Shown here: piece after piece, positions 1 through 8,224 of the stretch
How positions within the stretch are numbered: the first letter of the stretch is position 1
Layout: each line of letters starts with the position of its first letter
Assembly: GCF_009857475.1 (NCBI RefSeq)
Contig: NZ_WWCJ01000001.1
Span: 310,001-374,000 of the forward strand
DNA length: 64,000 nt
Source of the DNA: Pseudoduganella guangdongensis
Lineage (GTDB): Bacteria; Pseudomonadota; Gammaproteobacteria; Burkholderiales; Burkholderiaceae_D
Reading direction: 5' to 3'
Position numbers and translations under genes: made by a program
The notes under the pieces: generated by a model
What the model saw: the letters and a program-made list of their open reading frames with translations, nothing else
What the model was told of the DNA's origin: nothing
The model's database searches: none

Positions 1-162
1 CAGGAAGTGGGCTCCGATGCCGCCAATGGCGCCCCCGGCGAGGGTGAAAACCAGGATGGCGACCAGGCGTTCGGCGCCGGCGCCGGGGACGGTCGATGCG
101 AAAGCGGGCAGGGTGGGCAGCAGCAGGGCGGCCGCGAGCAGGCAGTTGCGGTAGTTCAGCAT
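1..162 (-). CDS. Partial small secreted or membrane protein (3' end outside window)
   Basis: The first 54 codons are visible; the gene runs off the left edge. The ATG lies 4 bases downstream of the stop of the next gene on the same strand. The start encodes a signal-peptide-like segment (MLNYRNCLLAAALLLPTLPA followed by FAS), then a second hydrophobic Gly/Ala-rich stretch ending in GGIGAHFL. This suggests a signal peptide plus a membrane segment. No family is recognised. It is probably co-transcribed with the two genes at 167-1122. Confidence 0.5.
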   Translation of the reverse strand, partial: MLNYRNCLLAAALLLPTLPAFASTVPGAGAERLVAILVFTLAGGAIGGIGAHFL

Positions 163-166
163 GGGG

Positions 167-724
167 TCAGAATCGGTGCGGTGGTTGCATCCAGGTGGTT
201 ACGGGCGACAGGCTGCGCCGCTCCCACGTTCTCAGCTCCGCAGGGCCGGTTTGATACGCGATGCCTTGGTCGAGGCCGGAGAAGCGTTCGGTCAGTTTTT
301 GCTCGCCTTTGAAAGCGAGCAAGGTCACGCCATGGGCTTGGCCGCCGGCGATCACCACATAATAGGTGTACGCTCCGTTTTGGAAAAATACGATGTCCTG
401 GCCGGTATGCGGGGTGGTCTGGCGGTTGAAGATGCCTGCCCTGGAGGCCGGCGTGGCAATGGCTTCCATCTCTGGCTTGCCCAGCTTGCCGTAGCGGTAG
501 GCGATTTTCGAGAACGGTTCTTCCCGCCGGTCGGCGCAGAGAGACAGCAGTTTCCCACCCTCCAGGAAGCGTTCAATGCCGGTGGCCTCATAGTCGAGCG
601 GCCCGAACCACGCATCGACCAGCGCATGTTCGCCGGCGCGGCAATGGGTGGGCAAGGGGTCTTTGGTGCGGGCGCCAGCGTGCGCGGCGCATAGCATGAG
701 GACGGCAAAAGCCAGGCGCTTCAT
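167..724 (-). CDS. Secreted hypothetical protein, 185 aa
   Basis: The N terminus MKRLAFAVLMLCAAHAGA is a typical Sec signal peptide, so the product is probably periplasmic. The mature part has a few Cys residues (THCRAGEH and LSLCADRR) that could form a disulfide, and it ends in a Trp/Pro-rich tail. The start ATG overlaps the stop of the upstream cupin gene by 4 bases (ATGA), which indicates translational coupling. I do not recognise a family, so function is unknown. Confidence 0.65.
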   Translation of the reverse strand: MKRLAFAVLMLCAAHAGARTKDPLPTHCRAGEHALVDAWFGPLDYEATGIERFLEGGKLLSLCADRREEPFSKIAYRYGKLGKPEMEAIATPASRAGIFNRQTTPHTGQDIVFFQNGAYTYYVVIAGGQAHGVTLLAFKGEQKLTERFSGLDQGIAYQTGPAELRTWERRSLSPVTTWMQPPHRF

Positions 725-1122
725 CGTGGGCGGTGCTCCGTGCCGTCGCCGGGTGTGATGAACAGGGCGGTCGCGCTCGCGGCCACGTTGGCGGTGTGCC
801 AGACGCCGCGCGGCACCAGCAGGAACTGGCCGGGTTGCTCGAGCGTGATGGTGCGCTCGCCTTGCGCAGTCGCCAGCACGAACTCGAGCGCACCGGCGAT
901 CAGCACCACGACTTCTTCCCCGGCGGGATGGCGCTCCCAGCCAGTCCAGTCGGCGCTGAAATCGTAGGTCGAGACCAGCCGGCCGGGGCCCAGGTGGTCC
1001 AAGCCGCCGGTGCTGAGTTTTTCCCAGAACGCGTCGTTGACCTCGAGCGGCAGCGCGCTGCCAGCCGGGCCAAGGTGCAGGAATGTGTCGACGGCCCGGA
1101 ACGGGCCAGGGCTGTGATCCAT
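721..1122 (-). CDS. Cupin-domain protein
   Basis: This 133-residue protein is a single small beta-barrel cupin. The segment WERHPAGEEVVVLIAGALEF matches cupin motif 1 (a G-x5-H-type region with HPAGEE), and PGQFLLVPRGVWHTANV matches motif 2 with its late His. Such proteins bind a metal and act as sensors, isomerases or stand-alone barrels; substrate cannot be read from sequence. A clear Shine-Dalgarno (AAGGAG) precedes the ATG. It is the first gene of a three-gene minus-strand cluster with the two small secreted proteins downstream. Confidence 0.8.
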   Translation of the reverse strand: MDHSPGPFRAVDTFLHLGPAGSALPLEVNDAFWEKLSTGGLDHLGPGRLVSTYDFSADWTGWERHPAGEEVVVLIAGALEFVLATAQGERTITLEQPGQFLLVPRGVWHTANVAASATALFITPGDGTEHRPR

Positions 1123-1210
1123 GGGTAAGCTCCTTACTCCTCGCTCAACTCAAACAGGGGCGCCGCGTGCAAGCCGGGCAGCATCGCCGAGCGATGATCG
1201 AAAACAGCAT

Positions 1211-1708
1211 TCAGGACAGCCATTGGATGACCGCGTCGCCCCGTGCGGCGGCATTGCGGTAAAAAGCGGCCAGCTCCCGGTAGTGGTACTGCAGGTAGCG
1301 CAGCGACTCCTCGCCATCGCGCACCCAGATCACATCCGGGTAAATCTGCTTGCGCTGCATGTCCTGCGGCGCGTAGCGCGGTTCCAGCGATTCGGCTGGC
1401 ATGTCCGCCAGCGTACGCGCCACTTGCGCCACTTGCTCCGGCGTCAGGAAGCGCGCCGGGCCGCCATCCAGGTCCGGACCGAACTCCTGGCCGCCCAGCA
1501 CCGCCAGGCTGTACGGCGGCTCGCCGCCATCCACATCGCCGGTCAGCAGGTAGTGGATGCCGTGCCAGGCCTTGTCGATTTCGATGAAATGCTCGAGCTC
1601 CGCATCGTCATCCTCGGAGAACAGGAACTCTTCCACAGCGTCTTCGTCCTCCCGCAGTTCTTGTAGCGTTGCAGGCGGAACAGCGGCAAAGCAACCTCGT
1701 ATTCCCAT
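1211..1708 (-). CDS. DUF1877 (YfbM-like) family protein
   Basis: The 165-residue product starting MGIRGCFAAVPP has the layout of DUF1877 proteins: an N-terminal MGxxGxF motif, an acidic segment with 'IDKAWHGIHYLLTGD', then 'PPYSLAVLGGQEFG' and a C-terminal 'LRYLQYHYRELAAFYRNAA' helix. The family is cytoplasmic and of unknown role. An open frame extends upstream to 1891, but the conserved family start is this Met, and the upstream part would overlap the acyltransferase remnant. Confidence 0.85.
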   Translation of the reverse strand: MGIRGCFAAVPPATLQELREDEDAVEEFLFSEDDDAELEHFIEIDKAWHGIHYLLTGDVDGGEPPYSLAVLGGQEFGPDLDGGPARFLTPEQVAQVARTLADMPAESLEPRYAPQDMQRKQIYPDVIWVRDGEESLRYLQYHYRELAAFYRNAAARGDAVIQWLS

Positions 1709-1739
1709 CTCTGACTCCCAGGCTGGATTTGCCCGTATC

Positions 1740-2289
1740 TTACTTGCACCCGGCCGTAAAAGACTCTCCAAAAGTAACCGTGCGCGCTGTGTTGCGCGCG
1801 TAGGCAAATTGGGCATAGCGGTTGGCGATCCGCACCGAGGCGTCGTCCACGTAACGCGCGAAGAGCACCGACACGGCGGCCGAGCTGGCAAGGACGGCGG
1901 CGGTGGACAGCAGGACGCGCGCCAGGAAATCCATGCCTGCGGTGGCGCTGTACACCGCCATGCCGACCGAGGCCGGCATGAAGCTGTGCAAGAGGTAGAG
2001 CGAGAAAGACTTGTGCCCCAGCCAGCGCAGCGGCTTGCTGGACAGGAAGCGCGACACCGCGTTGTCGCCCACCGCCACCCATACCAGCAGAATGGCGCCG
2101 CTGGCGTAAGGGAAATAGGACCAGACCTCCGGCGGCAGCAAGCGTTCTTTCAGGATCAGCTGGAAGGCGCCCACGAAGAACAGGCCGTCGAGCGGGGCGT
2201 TGAGCGGGTCCACGGTGGCGATGGCAAACACCGTCAGTGGTGCATAGATCCAGCAAGCCCTCCAGGGCATAGTTCTTGGAATTTTTCAT
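1740..2289 (-). pseudogene. Acyltransferase 3 (OafA/YrhL type) pseudogene with internal deletion and frameshift
   Basis: The first residues read MKNSKNYALEGL, the usual start of acyltransferase-3 membrane proteins (typically 'YALEGLRG'). Within about 15 codons the frame must change, and the next 176 codons (open from 2270) encode only the C-terminal half: several membrane helices and 'LSSKPLRWLGHKSFSLYLLH', the conserved late motif of the family. The catalytic His-containing N-terminal half is absent. Intact members are about 350-400 residues, so roughly half the gene has been deleted between about 2240 and 2260. Family knowledge: these enzymes O-acetylate surface glycans. The remnant is very unlikely to be functional. 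Confidence 0.75.
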
Positions 2290-2312
2290 TGCCGGCTTTT
2301 ACCAGCAATGGT

Positions 2313-3524
2313 TTAGCTTTCTGATGCATAAATGTAGCCGCGCGACCAAGGCATGGCGGCCGGATTGCGGCCGGCTTTGCCGCAGACGATCTGGTACAGG
2401 CTGATCAGATCCTGCTCGAAAGCATAGGCGCAGCCGGCCAGGTACACGTGCCAGATACGGAAGCGCTTGTCGCCCGCCAGCGCGCGCACCTGGTCCTCGT
2501 GCGCCTCGAAGTTCTCGGTCCAGATGGCGCAGGTGCGGGCGTAGTGGCGGCGCAGGTTTTCCACATCGTAGGCCTCCAGCTGTCCCTGCTGCATGGCGCG
2601 CAGCACTTCGCCCAGGTGGGCCAGTTCGCCGTGCGGGAACACGTATTTTTCGATAAATTCGCCACCGCCGTAAGGGGTTTCGCCATTGTTGGGATCGGTG
2701 CTGGTGATGCCGTGGTTCATGGCCAGGCCGTCGGTCGCCAGCAGCCTGTTGATAATTGCGAAGTACTCCACAAGGTGTTTCAGCCCCACGTGCTCGAACA
2801 TGCCGACGCTGGTGATGCGGTCGAACGTGCCCTGCACGTCGCGGTAATCCTGCAGCCGGATCTCGACCAGGTCTTGCAGGCCGGCCGCGCGCACCCGTTC
2901 CTGCGCCAGCGCGAACTGGTTTTGCGAGAGCGTGATGCCGACGCAGCGCGCGCCATACTGCTGCGCGGCGCGGATGACCAGGGCGCCCCAGCCGCAGCCG
3001 ATATCGAGCAAGGTCTGCCCCGGCCGCAGCCGGATCTTGGCCAGGATGTGGTCGATCTTTTTAAGCTGGGCCGTGGCCAGGTCCTCGTCGCCGTGCTCGA
3101 AGTAGGCGCAGGAATAGACCATGTTCGGATCCAGGAACTGCTGGTAGAACTCGTTGGAAACGTCGTAGTGGTAGCGTACCGCTTGCGCGTCATGCCGGCG
3201 GCTGTGGCGGTAGGTGCGCACGACGCGGCCCAGGCGGCCAGTCTGGCGCAGCGAGCTGCGCGCCAGGGCGTTGACCACCTTGATCATGTCGGCGGCGCGG
3301 CCCTTCACCTCGATAATGCCCTCGACGTAGGCGGTGCCAAGGTTGGCCAGCGAAGGGGAGAGCAGGTAGCGCGCGGCGGACGGGCGGGGCACGCGGATCG
3401 TCACGCGCGGCGCTTCAGGCGAGAAATCGAAGCTGCGGCCATTCCACAGCTCAATCCGCAAGGGCAGGGCGTTGTGCGGGGCGACGCTGCTGATCCAGCT
3501 ATTGATGCGGTTCTGTAAGAACAT
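2313..3524 (-). CDS. cfa: Cyclopropane-fatty-acyl-phospholipid synthase
   Basis: This 403-residue SAM-dependent enzyme adds a methylene bridge to unsaturated acyl chains of membrane phospholipids. The SAM-binding motif I is clear (TLLDIGCGWGALVIRAA, about residues 163-180), preceded by 'HYDVSNEFYQQFLDPNMVYS', the conserved lipid/SAM site. 'ITSVGMFEHVG' and the C-terminal 'WHVYLAGCAYAFE' are also typical of the family. A strong Shine-Dalgarno (GGGAGG) precedes the ATG. It is encoded head-to-tail with the hemerythrin-PdxH gene at 3549, which lies just upstream in the minus direction only by position; the two may share transcription. Confidence 0.95.
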   Translation of the reverse strand: MFLQNRINSWISSVAPHNALPLRIELWNGRSFDFSPEAPRVTIRVPRPSAARYLLSPSLANLGTAYVEGIIEVKGRAADMIKVVNALARSSLRQTGRLGRVVRTYRHSRRHDAQAVRYHYDVSNEFYQQFLDPNMVYSCAYFEHGDEDLATAQLKKIDHILAKIRLRPGQTLLDIGCGWGALVIRAAQQYGARCVGITLSQNQFALAQERVRAAGLQDLVEIRLQDYRDVQGTFDRITSVGMFEHVGLKHLVEYFAIINRLLATDGLAMNHGITSTDPNNGETPYGGGEFIEKYVFPHGELAHLGEVLRAMQQGQLEAYDVENLRRHYARTCAIWTENFEAHEDQVRALAGDKRFRIWHVYLAGCAYAFEQDLISLYQIVCGKAGRNPAAMPWSRGYIYASES

Positions 3525-3548
3525 GTGCCCCCCTCCCAGGCAAGTGGA

Positions 3549-4736
3549 TTATGGCTGGATGCGCTCCTTGCGCCAGCTGCCATCCGCCTGCCGCGTGTAC
3601 ACGATCCGGTCGTGGAAGCGCGACGCGCGCCCCTGCCAGAATTCCACCCGTTCCGGCACCAGGCGGTAACCGCCCCAATGCGCCGGTCGTTGCGGCTGGT
3701 CGCCGCTGGCCGCTTCCACAGCGGCATATTGCTCTTCCATCTGCTCGCGGCTGGCGACCGCGCGGCTTTGCTGCGACGCGATCGCTGCCAGCTGGCTCTT
3801 CACCGGACGGCTGTAGAAATACTTGTCGCTTTCTTCCTCCGCCGTCTTTTCGACCCGGCCCTCGATCCGCACCTGGCGCTCCAGTTCCGGCCAGAAGAAG
3901 AGGATGGCCGCGTGCGGGTTTGCCGCCAGCTGCTGGCCTTTCTGGCTCTGGTAATTGGTGTACCAGGTAAAGCCGCGCTCGTCGTACTGCTTGATCAGGA
4001 CGATGCGCGAGCTCGGGCGGCCATCCGCGCCCACCGTCGCCACGCTCATCGCGTTCGGTTCGTTTACCTGGGCCTTCATGGCCTCATTGAACCACTTGGC
4101 AAACTGCGCGATCGGCTCGCCCAGGGTATCCGCCTCCGACAGGCTGGCGCGGCCATAATCCATGCGCAAATCCGCCAGCGCGATGCCGCCCGCAGCGGCT
4201 GCTGGCAAGATGCCGCGGCGCTGCTGCATGGCCTCGCCCAGGATGGTCATCTGGGCCGGGCTCAGGATGCGTTTCGCCATGGGAGCAATGTACGCCTCTT
4301 CGGTGGCCATGTGCGCGCTGTAGGCTTGCACGAAACGCTCGACATCCGCCGCAGCCAGCGCCGCGCTGGCGCCGCTGGCGATTTTCTCCAGTTGCGGATC
4401 GAGCGTGGACCAGTCGCGGTCCATCTGCTGGTGGTGCGCCACGATTTGTGGACCCAGTTCGGCCAGCAAGGCCGCATCCTCGCCCTGGGCGGCGGCGGTC
4501 ATCAGCGGGAACAGGTCCATTTCCTCGTCCTGGTGGTGCAGGTGGGCCGCCTTGTTAAAGTACTTGCGCACGGCCTGGGCCGCCTGCTGGGCATCCGCAT
4601 CCGCGCCATGCTGCGGCAGGTGGGTCAGCAGGTTCTGCAGGGTCTGCAATTGCTTGCGGATCTTGTCGTGGCAATGCTTCAGGACGGCGATGGGCTGGTC
4701 GTAGCCCGGTGCGGTGTCGATCAGGGAATTACTCAT
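3549..4736 (-). CDS. pdxH: Hemerythrin-like domain fused to pyridoxamine 5'-phosphate oxidase (PdxH)
   Basis: A single 395-residue frame encodes two domains. Residues about 1-150 form an HHE hemerythrin-like four-helix bundle with candidate iron ligands in 'LKHCHDKI', '[11 protein letters not shown]', '[11 protein letters not shown]' and '[10 protein letters not shown]'. Residues about 185-395 are a full-length PdxH: '[14 protein letters not shown]' start, FMN-contact '[19 protein letters not shown]', '[14 protein letters not shown]' and a C-terminal 'WRKERIQP'. PdxH oxidises PNP/PMP to PLP using O2 and FMN. No stop codon and no convincing internal start with a ribosome site was seen at the junction (near 4184), so a true fusion is likely. 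Normal PdxH is about 210 residues. An O2- or iron-sensing role of the extra domain is inference. Confidence 0.85.
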   Translation of the reverse strand: MSNSLIDTAPGYDQPIAVLKHCHDKIRKQLQTLQNLLTHLPQHGADADAQQAAQAVRKYFNKAAHLHHQDEEMDLFPLMTAAAQGEDAALLAELGPQIVAHHQQMDRDWSTLDPQLEKIASGASAALAAADVERFVQAYSAHMATEEAYIAPMAKRILSPAQMTILGEAMQQRRGILPAAAAGGIALADLRMDYGRASLSEADTLGEPIAQFAKWFNEAMKAQVNEPNAMSVATVGADGRPSSRIVLIKQYDERGFTWYTNYQSQKGQQLAANPHAAILFFWPELERQVRIEGRVEKTAEEESDKYFYSRPVKSQLAAIASQQSRAVASREQMEEQYAAVEAASGDQPQRPAHWGGYRLVPERVEFWQGRASRFHDRIVYTRQADGSWRKERIQP

Positions 4737-4799
4737 GGTGCGGGTCTGGTGAACTTGGCAAGAGAAAACATTGTAGCCCGGCTCGGCTAAAATAACGGG

Positions 4800-5675
4800 A
4801 TGAATTCCCCGCAAATAGTTGATCCAGTTCTGGAAGATATCGATTTTGACCGCCGTTTTGGCGGCATTGCCCGCTTGTACGGCGAAAAAGCCCTGGCCCG
4901 TTTCCGTGGAGCACATGTGTGCGTGATCGGGGTCGGCGGCGTCGGCTCGTGGATCGTGGAAGCGCTGGCGCGCTCCGCGATCGGCAAGCTGACCCTGATC
5001 GACCTCGACAACGTGGCCGAATCGAACATCAATCGCCAGATCCAGGCCCTGAGCGGCACCATCGGCATGGCCAAGATCAGCGCGCTGGCCGAGCGCATCG
5101 CCCAGATCAACCCCTTCTGCGAAGTGGTGCAGGTGGAAGACTTCATCACGCCCGACAACCTGGACCAGATGGTGGGCGCGCACAACTTCGACTATGTGGT
5201 GGACGCCATCGACTCCGCCAAATCGAAGACCGCGCTGATCCACTATTGCCGCAGCAAGCAAATCCCGCTGGTGGTGATCGGCAGCGCCGGCGGCCAGACC
5301 GACCCGACCCGCATCGAAGTGCGCGACCTGTCCAAGACCGAACAGGAACCGCTGCTCAAGAAAGTGCGGCGCCGCCTGCGCAGCCAGTTCAACTACCCGC
5401 CCAACTCCAAAAACAAGCTGGGGGTGGACGCCGTGTTCTCGATGGAACCGCTGAAATTCCCGGAAAGCGGCGAAGTGTGCACGGTGGACGGCGACGAACG
5501 CGCCCCGCAGCAAGGCGTGACGGGCATCAATTGCGCCGGCTTTGGCTCGGCCATGGTGGTGACCGCGACCTTCGGCATGGTGGCCGCCGGCCACCTGCTG
5601 CGCAAGCTGGCCGATCAGGTGGCCGAGCCGGTGCCCGATGCCGCCCCGGCGCCCGCGAGCGCCAGCGGCACGTAA
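4800..5675 (+). CDS. tcdA: tRNA threonylcarbamoyladenosine dehydratase TcdA
   Basis: This 291-residue E1-like enzyme uses ATP to cyclise t6A37 to ct6A in ANN-decoding tRNAs. The nucleotide-binding Rossmann motif '[20 protein letters not shown]' is at about residues 40-59, followed by '[19 protein letters not shown]', the standard ThiF/MoeB-like adenylation segment. '[13 protein letters not shown]' and '[14 protein letters not shown]' are TcdA-type signatures. The length matches the family. The ATG is 63 bases from the divergent pdxH fusion start. The 3' end overlaps the convergent thpR gene by 61 bases. Confidence 0.95.
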   Translation: MNSPQIVDPVLEDIDFDRRFGGIARLYGEKALARFRGAHVCVIGVGGVGSWIVEALARSAIGKLTLIDLDNVAESNINRQIQALSGTIGMAKISALAERIAQINPFCEVVQVEDFITPDNLDQMVGAHNFDYVVDAIDSAKSKTALIHYCRSKQIPLVVIGSAGGQTDPTRIEVRDLSKTEQEPLLKKVRRRLRSQFNYPPNSKNKLGVDAVFSMEPLKFPESGEVCTVDGDERAPQQGVTGINCAGFGSAMVVTATFGMVAAGHLLRKLADQVAEPVPDAAPAPASASGT

Positions 5676-6157
5676 GCGCCGTCGGGCATGGATTCGACCA
5701 GCGCGAGTCCTGCGACCTGCCACACCACAGGCGCCGCGCCAAACACCGCCGGCGCCGCCTCGGCCTCCCGCGCCAAAGTGACGTGCGGCCTGAATTCGCC
5801 ATGCGTTGCCGCACTAAACCCCGCCGCTTCCAGCCGCGCCATGAGATCCGCCTGCGCCGCCAACAGGGCCGCCGGCGGCGCCCGCATCCCCGCCCAGGCA
5901 ATGCGCGGGCGCGTGAAATAGCCGTAGCAATCGATGTGCAACGTCAGCGCAGGCATGGCGCTGGCCGCCAGGATCGCCTGCAAGAGCGGCAGCGCCGCGG
6001 CCGGCTGCTGGCCCAGGAAGGCCATGGTCAGGTGCAGCTTGTCCGGCGGAATCAGGCGCCCGTGCACCGGTTGCTGCAGGCGGACCAGAGCTTGCCGCGT
6101 CGCCGCGTCCGGCCAGAGTGCAAAAAACAGTTTGTGCGCGGGTTGTTTTGCTATCAT
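5615..6157 (-). CDS. thpR: RNA 2',3'-cyclic phosphodiesterase (ThpR / LigT family)
   Basis: This 180-residue 2H phosphoesterase carries both HxTx catalytic motifs: 'LHLTMAFLG' near residue 42 and 'PHVTLAREA' near residue 130. '[17 protein letters not shown]' at the N terminus is the usual ThpR opening. Family members hydrolyse 2',3'-cyclic phosphates on RNA ends. The Ala/Gly-rich tail runs into the 3' end of tcdA on the other strand. It starts 33 bases from the divergent FKBP gene. Confidence 0.92.
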   Translation of the reverse strand: MIAKQPAHKLFFALWPDAATRQALVRLQQPVHGRLIPPDKLHLTMAFLGQQPAAALPLLQAILAASAMPALTLHIDCYGYFTRPRIAWAGMRAPPAALLAAQADLMARLEAAGFSAATHGEFRPHVTLAREAEAAPAVFGAAPVVWQVAGLALVESMPDGAYVPLALAGAGAASGTGSAT

Positions 6158-6190
6158 TGCAGCCGCCTTAATACTCTGTAAAGAAATCAC

Positions 6191-6700
6191 ATGAAACGCA
6201 CTTCGATCCTGTTCGCCATCCTGTGCGCTGCAGCCGGCCTGGCGCAAGCACAGCAGCCAACCCAACAAGAACCCGCGCCGGCTCCGCAGGCGGAAGCCGC
6301 CGCGCCGGCCAAGTCGGAACCGATCGTGCCCGGTTCGGCCCAGCCCGGCCCCGCCGCCGAGCAACTGATCGTCACCGACAATAAAATCGGCAAAGGCGCC
6401 GAAGCGACGGTCGGCGCCACCGTCTACATGCACTACACCGGCTGGCTGTACCGCCCGCTGGCCAAGAACCAGCGCGGCCGCCAGTTCGACAGCTCCCTCC
6501 CGCGCGGCGAGCCGCTCGACTTCAAACTGGGCAGCGGCAAAGTCATCAAAGGCTGGGACCAGGGCATCGTCGGCATGAAAGTGGGCGGCAAGCGCACCCT
6601 GATCATCCCGGCCGAACTGGCCTACGGCGCGCGCGCCATGGGCGGCATTCCCGCCAACTCCGCCCTGATCTTCGACGTGGAACTGATGGACGTCAAATAA
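6191..6700 (+). CDS. FKBP-type peptidyl-prolyl cis-trans isomerase, exported
   Basis: The 169-residue product begins with a signal peptide (MKRTSILFAILCAAAGLAQA). A Pro/Ala-rich linker (to about residue 55) follows, then one FKBP domain: 'GATVYMHYTGWLYRP', 'FDSSLPRGEPLDFKLGSGKV', 'IKGWDQGIVGMKVGGKRTL', 'PAELAYGARAMG' and 'LIFDVELMDVK'. These include the conserved aromatic and Asp residues of the active pocket. It should catalyse prolyl isomerisation of exported proteins in the periplasm. Confidence 0.93.
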   Translation: MKRTSILFAILCAAAGLAQAQQPTQQEPAPAPQAEAAAPAKSEPIVPGSAQPGPAAEQLIVTDNKIGKGAEATVGATVYMHYTGWLYRPLAKNQRGRQFDSSLPRGEPLDFKLGSGKVIKGWDQGIVGMKVGGKRTLIIPAELAYGARAMGGIPANSALIFDVELMDVK

Positions 6701-6702
6701 GC

Positions 6703-7713
6703 TTAGTGGGCATGGCCATGGTCGCAGCCGTGGCCGTGCCCATGAGCGTGCCCGGGCGCGCCAGCGCTGCCGCCCGGCCCAGGGCTGTGGCCATGCAGGC
6801 TGCACTCATGCTGCGTGGTGCCCTGTTCGGTTTGCAGGGTCGTATGCTGAATGCCGAACTGCTCCTTCAAGCCCCGCGCAATCTCATCGATGGCCACATC
6901 GCCCGGATAGCCGCCCGGCATCACCAGATGGCAAGTGAGCGCCACATCGGTCGTGCTCATGGACCAGATATGCAGGTCATGCATGCCCGCCACACCAGGG
7001 CGCGCCAGCAAGAACTTCTCCACCTCCGCCGCATTGATATTGCCCGGCACCGCGCCCAGGGTCATATCCAGCGCCTCGCGCAGCAGCGACCAGGTGCTCT
7101 TCATGATCAGCACCACGATCACCAGGCTCACCGCCGGATCGACCCAGGCCCAGCCCGTGTACATGACCAGCAGGCCCGCCACCAGGACGCCCAGCGAAAT
7201 CGCCGCATCCGCCGCCAGATGCAGGTAAGCGCCACGGATATTCAAGTCATCCTTGCTGCCCTTCATGAACAGCCAGGCCGAGATGCCATTCACCGCAATG
7301 CCGACGCCGGCCACGATGGACACGGTCAAACCCTGCACCGGACGCGGCGCCATCAACTGCTCCACCGCACCCCAGGCAATGGCCCCGGTCGCCGCCATCA
7401 GCAGCATGCCATTGAACAGCGCAGCCAGGATCGAGCTGCTGCGCAAGCCATAGGTATAGCGCCCCGACGGCTCCCGCTTGGCCAGGATCGCCGCCCCCCA
7501 GGCCAGCATCAGGCTCAGCACATCCGACAGGTTATGGCCCGCATCGGCCATGAGTGCCGTCGAATTGGCCAGGAACCCGTAGAAGAACTCAATCGCCACA
7601 AAGAGCGCATTGAGAGTAATGGCAATGGCGAAGGCACGCCCGTGGCCCGGATCGCCGTGGTGGTGATGGTGGCCGTGATCGTGGCCATGCCCGTGATGAT
7701 GGTGCGCGCCCAT
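6703..7713 (-). CDS. Cation diffusion facilitator (CDF) metal exporter
   Basis: The 336-residue protein has His-rich ends: MGAHHHHGHGHDHGHHHHH at the start and 'GHAHGHGHGCDHGHAH' at the end. Between them lie six membrane helices with CDF metal-site motifs 'ALMADAGHNLSDVLSL' (helix 2, HxxxD type) and 'LHLAADAAISLGVL' (helix 5). The cytoplasmic domain has 'GVAGMHDLHIWSMS'. The family exports Zn, Co, Cd or Ni by proton antiport; the exact metal is not decided here. The start lies 2 bases after the stop of the ArsR-type regulator gene, so the two form an operon. Confidence 0.93.
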   Translation of the reverse strand: MGAHHHHGHGHDHGHHHHHGDPGHGRAFAIAITLNALFVAIEFFYGFLANSTALMADAGHNLSDVLSLMLAWGAAILAKREPSGRYTYGLRSSSILAALFNGMLLMAATGAIAWGAVEQLMAPRPVQGLTVSIVAGVGIAVNGISAWLFMKGSKDDLNIRGAYLHLAADAAISLGVLVAGLLVMYTGWAWVDPAVSLVIVVLIMKSTWSLLREALDMTLGAVPGNINAAEVEKFLLARPGVAGMHDLHIWSMSTTDVALTCHLVMPGGYPGDVAIDEIARGLKEQFGIQHTTLQTEQGTTQHECSLHGHSPGPGGSAGAPGHAHGHGHGCDHGHAH

Positions 7714-7715
7714 AG

Positions 7716-8027
7716 CTAATTCCCGTTGGAAGGTTCGGCAATATGCTCCAGCATATCGCGCAGGACACCGCTGATGTGGGCATCGGCGGTGGAATAGAAG
7801 ACTTGCTTACCCTGGCGCTCCGACTTCACGATACGCGCCGCGCGCAGCAAGCGCAGGTGGTGGCTCACCAGCGAAGAGCTCAGCTGGAGCGACGCCGCGA
7901 TATCGCTCACCGCGATCGGTTGCTCCAGGCAAGCGAGCACGATACGCAGCCGGGTCGGATCGCCCAGCAAATGAAACAGATCCGCCAGCTCCGCCACGGA
8001 AGCATCGTTATCAGGATAAATGGCCAT
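7716..8027 (-). CDS. ArsR/SmtB-family metal-responsive repressor
   Basis: The 103-residue winged-helix protein contains 'LADLFHLLGDPTRLRIVLACL', 'VSDIAASLQLSSSLVSHHLRLLRAARIVKSERQGKQVFYS' (recognition helix and wing) and a C-terminal helix with 'DAHISGVLRDMLEHIAE'. That Asp/His/His/Glu set resembles alpha-5 metal sites of zinc or cobalt sensors. A TTG start at 8036 is possible, but the ATG at 8027 is preferred. It precedes the CDF exporter in an operon, and a palindrome overlaps its promoter region, so autorepression relieved by metal is the likely logic. Confidence 0.92.
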   Translation of the reverse strand: MAIYPDNDASVAELADLFHLLGDPTRLRIVLACLEQPIAVSDIAASLQLSSSLVSHHLRLLRAARIVKSERQGKQVFYSTADAHISGVLRDMLEHIAEPSNGN

Positions 8028-8036
8028 AGCAAACAA

Positions 8037-8052
8037 ATGAATAGGTATTCAT
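8037..8052. promoter_or_regulatory. Probable ArsR-type operator palindrome
   Basis: The sequence ATGAATA-GG-TATTCAT is a perfect 7-2-7 inverted repeat, 9 bases upstream of the regulator's ATG. Short AT-rich hyphenated palindromes in this position are typical binding sites of ArsR/SmtB repressors. The assignment rests on symmetry and position only. Confidence 0.6.
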
Positions 8053-8075
8053 ATGTTAGCATGAAATTCGGGCTA

Positions 8076-8215
8076 AAACCGGTGCCAGGTCTGTCATTCG
8101 GACACGCAAGCAGCTTCTTTGATCTTTCTCAATACGCGATTTCAGGGAAATCAGCGTATTGAGAAACGTCAAACGTTAGCGCTAGCTGTCCAAATGACAG
8201 ACCTGGCACCGGTTT
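8076..8215. repeat. Nested intergenic inverted-repeat element (28-base arms)
   Basis: Arms at 8076-8103 and 8188-8215 are 28-base inverted copies with one mismatch; the core is GTGCCAGGTCTGTCATT. Inside them is a second hairpin, 8125-8166, whose stem pairs TTTCTCAATACGC with GCGTATTGAGAAA and then GATTTC with GAAATC around an AGG loop. The element fills most of the gap between the divergent ArsR gene and the end of the TraM-like gene. It carries no coding sequence. Confidence 0.75.
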
Positions 8216-8224
8216 GGGCACCGC

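Noticed and set aside
8076..8215. Insertion sequence
   Set aside because: No transposase frame lies between the inverted arms; the element is too short.
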